Shown piece by piece: positions 60,101 to 64,000 of a DNA stretch of 64,000 nt. The notes under the pieces were generated by a model that saw only the letters and a list, made by a program, of their open reading frames with translations, searched no databases and was not told the DNA's origin. This stretch comes from Hedera helix (taxonomy: Eukaryota; Streptophyta; Magnoliopsida; Apiales; Araliaceae): contig OX359284.1 of assembly GCA_947179155.2 (NCBI GenBank), positions 10,108,432-10,172,431 on the forward strand, given 5' to 3'. The position numbers and the translations under genes were made by a program. Position 1 is the stretch's first letter, and each line of letters opens with the position of its first letter.

Positions 60101-60862
60101 ACTGTAGTCATAATGAAATTTTGTAATAAGAACAAGTTCAACACATGTAACCGAATATTATATAAATATTATCAAGTTTTATCACATTCTCTTGTTACGT
60201 CTTTACTTTCATTAAACTTAGAATTGTTAAAACTTAACATAGTATTAATAATGATCTATTTATCTGGATGAGGATCGGTAAATAACTTGTGAGTGCTGTA
60301 CATCCGAGACAGAACTAAGCGATGTTGACTAGTCAAATCCATCGTTAAGGTTCCTCGGACCCAGGTATAACTCGTTATTACTATTCTGAATGTCGGATAA
60401 GTAGGATTATTAATATGAAGAGATATCACTATAAACAAATATGTTTCGAATGAGGGTTTTAACTATTTGGGTAATGTTCTGTACGGAAAGAGAATTTTGC
60501 ACCGGACAAAGATACAACCATTTGTCACGGATAAAGATGCAAACATTTATCACGGGTGAAGATGCAAACATTCACCGCGAGATTCTCTGTTCCCAAGAGC
60601 CATCCTAATGATTTAATACCGTGGATGTTGAAACATGTAAAGTTATAGAATATCTAAATATTAAGGATAAAAAGGTTATGTTTGAGTATTAAGTCTCTTG
60701 TATCAATTATAAGGACTTGATATAAAATAATGAAAGATCTTTGGGAATTAGGATGAGAACTTTGTTTGAGAATAAAGAAAATCATCTAGAAACCTATAGA
60801 TTTAGCATTTGTAGTGAGCACCAAGTCATCTATAGTAAGTATAGTGATTTGGGGGCGTCACA
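57193..60862 (+). repeat. Tekay-like element 3' LTR
   Basis: 3670 bp, identical in structure to the 5' LTR. It is 21 bp longer because of an AAACCCT-type duplication at about 57388-57408. Six substitutions fall in the first ~390 bp and three in the last ~100 bp; I see none in between. Confidence 0.96.
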
Positions 60863-61184
60863 GGGGAAGAATGTGAGGATCCGAATTTTCAGGATTTCGT
60901 TGATAATATTAAATAAGAATTTAATTAACAGAATTATCCAGGTTGTTTAAATTATTTGTGATATTTTATGGAATAAGATTTAATTGGTAAATTAAATCTG
61001 TACAGAGATGGTAATAATGGTGTTGAATTAAAATAATTAAAAAGTAAATAAATTGTTTAAGAACAATTTACTAAGAATAAGAGAAATTACAGGTAAAGGT
61101 ACAATAAATTGTATAATTAAATTATTGTTAAAGTGCAGAAATTATATTTAAATGAGGTTATATGGAAATGTGAAGAATATGAAT

Positions 61185-61307
<123 letters not shown>

Positions 61308-62344
61308 ATGTTTAATTGTTGTAATGGTAAATGTTATTAATTCTGGAAATTAAGGGATTAATAATTAAATTAATCCAATTTTTAAATGAAAAGTTAATGA
61401 GGAAGTTACTAAAATCAGAAATATTGATTATATAATTAATCAAGAATTATGGAGAAAGTTTAGAAATTTTTTGAGAAGAAATGTAATTATATAATAACGA
61501 ATTATATAATTTATATAAGAAAATTGAAGTGATGTATGAAGAAAATTATAATTATATAAATTATATAAGGATACTTATATAATTTATATAAGAGGATTAA
61601 ATTAATTAAGGATGAAAGAAAAATATTATAAATTGTATTTTAGATAAAATGGAAATTATATAAGGAGAATGTAATTATATAAATTATATAATTATAAATT
61701 ATATAATTTATATAAGAAAAGTTAATGTAAATTGTAAAGAAATGAAAATAAATTAGAAAAAGGAATGTTTTAAGTTATTAAAAATTATGTTTATGTATAA
61801 TGGAATTATTATGACTTTTATGAAGGATAATATTTCAGAAATGTGAACATGTTAGTGTAACATGTTGTCTAAGTAACGAAGTGAAAAATTATGAAAATTA
61901 ATTTTTATATGTTATATGTATTATTTTATGAATTTTGGAGGTAAAAAATTACCTCATATAATTATATGCATGGCATTATGCGTGTACAAAATTTGTCAAG
62001 TAAAATACATGAAAAAGGTGTTAATATTATTTATAAATCAAATTATGATTTTTAGTGAATTAAAATAAATATTTTATATATATTATATAAACTATTTATT
62101 ACACGAAATAGTTACGTAATGTATTAAAATTCTTAAATTTTTGAATGTTATCCGAAAAAGCCAAAGTCGGTTATGTGGTGGGCGGTGGAATTGTAAATGG
62201 TTTCCAAATTGCTTAAGTGTATTAATATTATAGAAGAAAAATGAAGGAAAGAAAAGAAAAGGGAATAAAAGAAAACAAAACATAATTCTCTCTAATTCTT
62301 CCTCCTCCACCCAACACCACCACCGAACACCACCCATAACCACC

Positions 62345-62398
62345 ATGGCTACCACTAAGAGGGAGAAGAAGAAAATTTTTAGTGCCTTCAAGGAATGA
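62345..62398 (+). CDS. Possible 17-codon leader ORF in B 3' LTR
   Basis: Counterpart of the short ORF at 39575 with the same start context. A base change makes an earlier TGA. The TATA-like sequence upstream is altered in this copy (TATTATAGAAG). Confidence 0.25.
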   Translation: MATTKREKKKIFSAFKE

Positions 62399-62625
62399 AA
62401 TCATGCTTAAGAAAGGTATAAAAACATTTTATTTGATTTTTTGTGTGTGTATTTTTAGTGATAAAATAATTTAGTGAAAAATTAGAAAATAATTAGAATA
62501 ATTATTCTAAATAATTTATAGATGCATATCTATGAATTATATAATGTTTGGAGCAATTTTGTGGTGAAAATTTTGTTCAAAAAAGGTATATTTTGTGCTA
62601 ATTGGTTACTGCAGGAAGAAACTGG

Positions 62626-62657
<32 letters not shown>

Positions 62658-64000
62658 AAGAGCCACGCGTTGCGCGGCTTAAGTTTTTTTTTTTCGCAGA
62701 TGGGCTCGAAACGACGTCGTTTTGGAGCACAGGGGGCAGGGCCGCGCCATGCACGACTGTGGTTTCATTCGTAGAAGACCAAACAACGTCATTTGGTGTG
62801 GGTGGAGAGGGGCCGCGCGCCATGCGCGGCCGACGCAATACGGTGAAATGACGATTTTGCCCCTGCCCTTTTTCGTTAATACCGAGCGTGTCCTAGACGC
62901 GCGGAAGTTACAAAAAAGCCCCAGATCTTTTCTATTAATTCCGGTTATGTCCCTAAAGCTGCAGAAATTACCAAAATGCCCCTACAAATTGTTTTTAATT
63001 GAAATAAATGTTTAAAAATTGTTTAAAAATTATAGAAAAATACTAAAAATATAGGAATGATGTTTGGGCATTAAATTTAATATTTTTGTGAAAATATTAA
63101 ATATTGGGGATTAATATTTAATTGTTTAAATATTAACCTAATAAGGTTATAATTTAGAAAAATTGTTAAATAAAATTTTTGGACAACCATGTATGCTAAA
63201 GTTTATCCGATGCGGGTTGTCCGTATTAAATATGTTTGATATTAAGTTAAATGAATATATTAAGGAACGAGGTTAATATAATTAACCATATTATTTATTA
63301 ATTGACCCGATACCCTAAAATAAATCGTCGGGTAGGGTTAATTGCGGTATAGATGATATTAATTAATTAAATTAATGTCATAAAGAGATGAATAATTATT
63401 ATTTGATTATTTTATGATCATAGGTTGATCGAGAGAGGGTTTTTAAGCTATCAATTAATTAATTGGACATACAAGCAAGTTCTTCAGTACTTGTATTTTA
63501 AATGTTTGTCTGATATGATATATAATTCTTGTTCAAATGCATATAAATTATGTGTTATGTGATCTGTGGATAATATGACAATTATGTGTACTTTGTGCAA
63601 TGATGTGAGATATATTGCTATAATAGAAGCGCAGTACATGATGTATGACACACACCAAACATGTTAAGGTATGTGATACGTGAAGCATGAAATGTGTTAA
63701 CTGTTGAACTTGCTGAGCCGTTGTGCTCATTACTTGCTTAAAATAAACTTTTGCAGGTTAAGAAAAGAATTTCAAGAATATCAGATTATATAGAGACGAA
63801 TTTCCCAAAAGGTTGTGAACGTTAGTACTAAATGTTTATATTATGATTCAATATGGTTGATTTGTCAATGTGACATTAATATTTTGTATGCATGCAAACT
63901 TGGTACGAATAGGGCGAGTAAAATTAAAATATGAATTTTGATTGTTTAATGTAATTGGTATGAAAGAGACTATTATATGTTTAATTATGAATTATGATCC

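Larger units (their letters stand above)
47982..60862 (+). mobile_element. Complete young Tekay-like chromovirus
   Basis: A 12.9-kb Ty3/gypsy element with 3.65-kb LTRs, primer site, an extra ORF, an uninterrupted gag-pol gene with a chromodomain-like tail, polypurine tract, and a perfect GGGGA target duplication. Apart from one 21-bp indel I find only nine substitutions between the LTRs, which implies a very recent insertion. All enzyme motifs are present, so it may be transcriptionally and transpositionally competent. It inserted into the polypurine tract of element B, nine bases upstream of B's 3' LTR. Confidence 0.96.

Overview
The window is a 64-kb stretch of plant (angiosperm, probably eudicot) heterochromatin made almost entirely of nested LTR retrotransposons. 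I see no host gene, tRNA or rRNA. The plant assignment rests on an Athila-type Ty3/gypsy element with an Asp-tRNA-type primer-binding site and an env-like domain, Tekay-type chromoviruses with Met-tRNA primer sites and a C-terminal chromodomain-like tail, a degraded Angela/Tork-like Ty1/copia element, and plant-style TATA boxes (CTATAAATAG) in the LTRs. The species cannot be named from this sequence. Letter names A to H below are my own labels.

Layout, left to right. 1-7909: a minus-strand Athila-like element with a duplicated env-like fragment, pol and gag-protease interrupted by one stop and two frameshifts, primer site and a complete 5' LTR; its 3' LTR lies off the left edge. 7910-10826: 3' part of a plus-strand gypsy LTR (A). 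10827-16615: a heavily decayed plus-strand copia element. 16616-17644: noncoding gypsy-derived sequence ending in a polypurine tract. 17645-~21010: plus-strand LTR C. ~21011-24985: leader, primer site and LTR D of a minus-strand element. ~24986-25926: 3' part of a plus-strand LTR (H). 25927-35024: minus-strand decayed Tekay-like element E with truncated pol, gag, an extra upstream ORF and a complete 5' LTR. 35025-36418 and 36419-38152: fragments of a minus-strand LTR (F) and a plus-strand LTR (G). 38153 to beyond 64000: plus-strand element B, with 3.4-kb LTRs and a noncoding interior; its interior contains an inverted solo LTR of the same family (42820-46347, target duplication GTGAA) and a complete, young Tekay-like element (47982-60862, target duplication GGGGA).

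The youngest and only apparently autonomous unit is the Tekay-like element at 47982-60862. It has two almost identical 3.65-kb LTRs, an uninterrupted 1516-codon gag-pol gene and an additional 186-codon ORF (called ORF0 here) between the primer site and gag. Element E carries a decayed ORF in the same place and of the same character (acidic start, coiled coil). In the young element both ORF0 and gag are preceded by good 3' splice-site-like sequences, and the LTR leader has a donor-like site, so the two products could come from alternative splicing of one leader that also holds three large hairpins. I regard this ORF0, leader hairpin and splice-site combination as the most interesting candidate system here.

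Inferred order of events: LTR G is older than the F and B insertions in it; E landed in F; the inverted solo LTR and finally the young Tekay-like element landed in B. Old elements share several short features across families: a GAGC/GCTC motif present in nearly every gypsy LTR, and GC-rich modules set in AT-rich LTRs.
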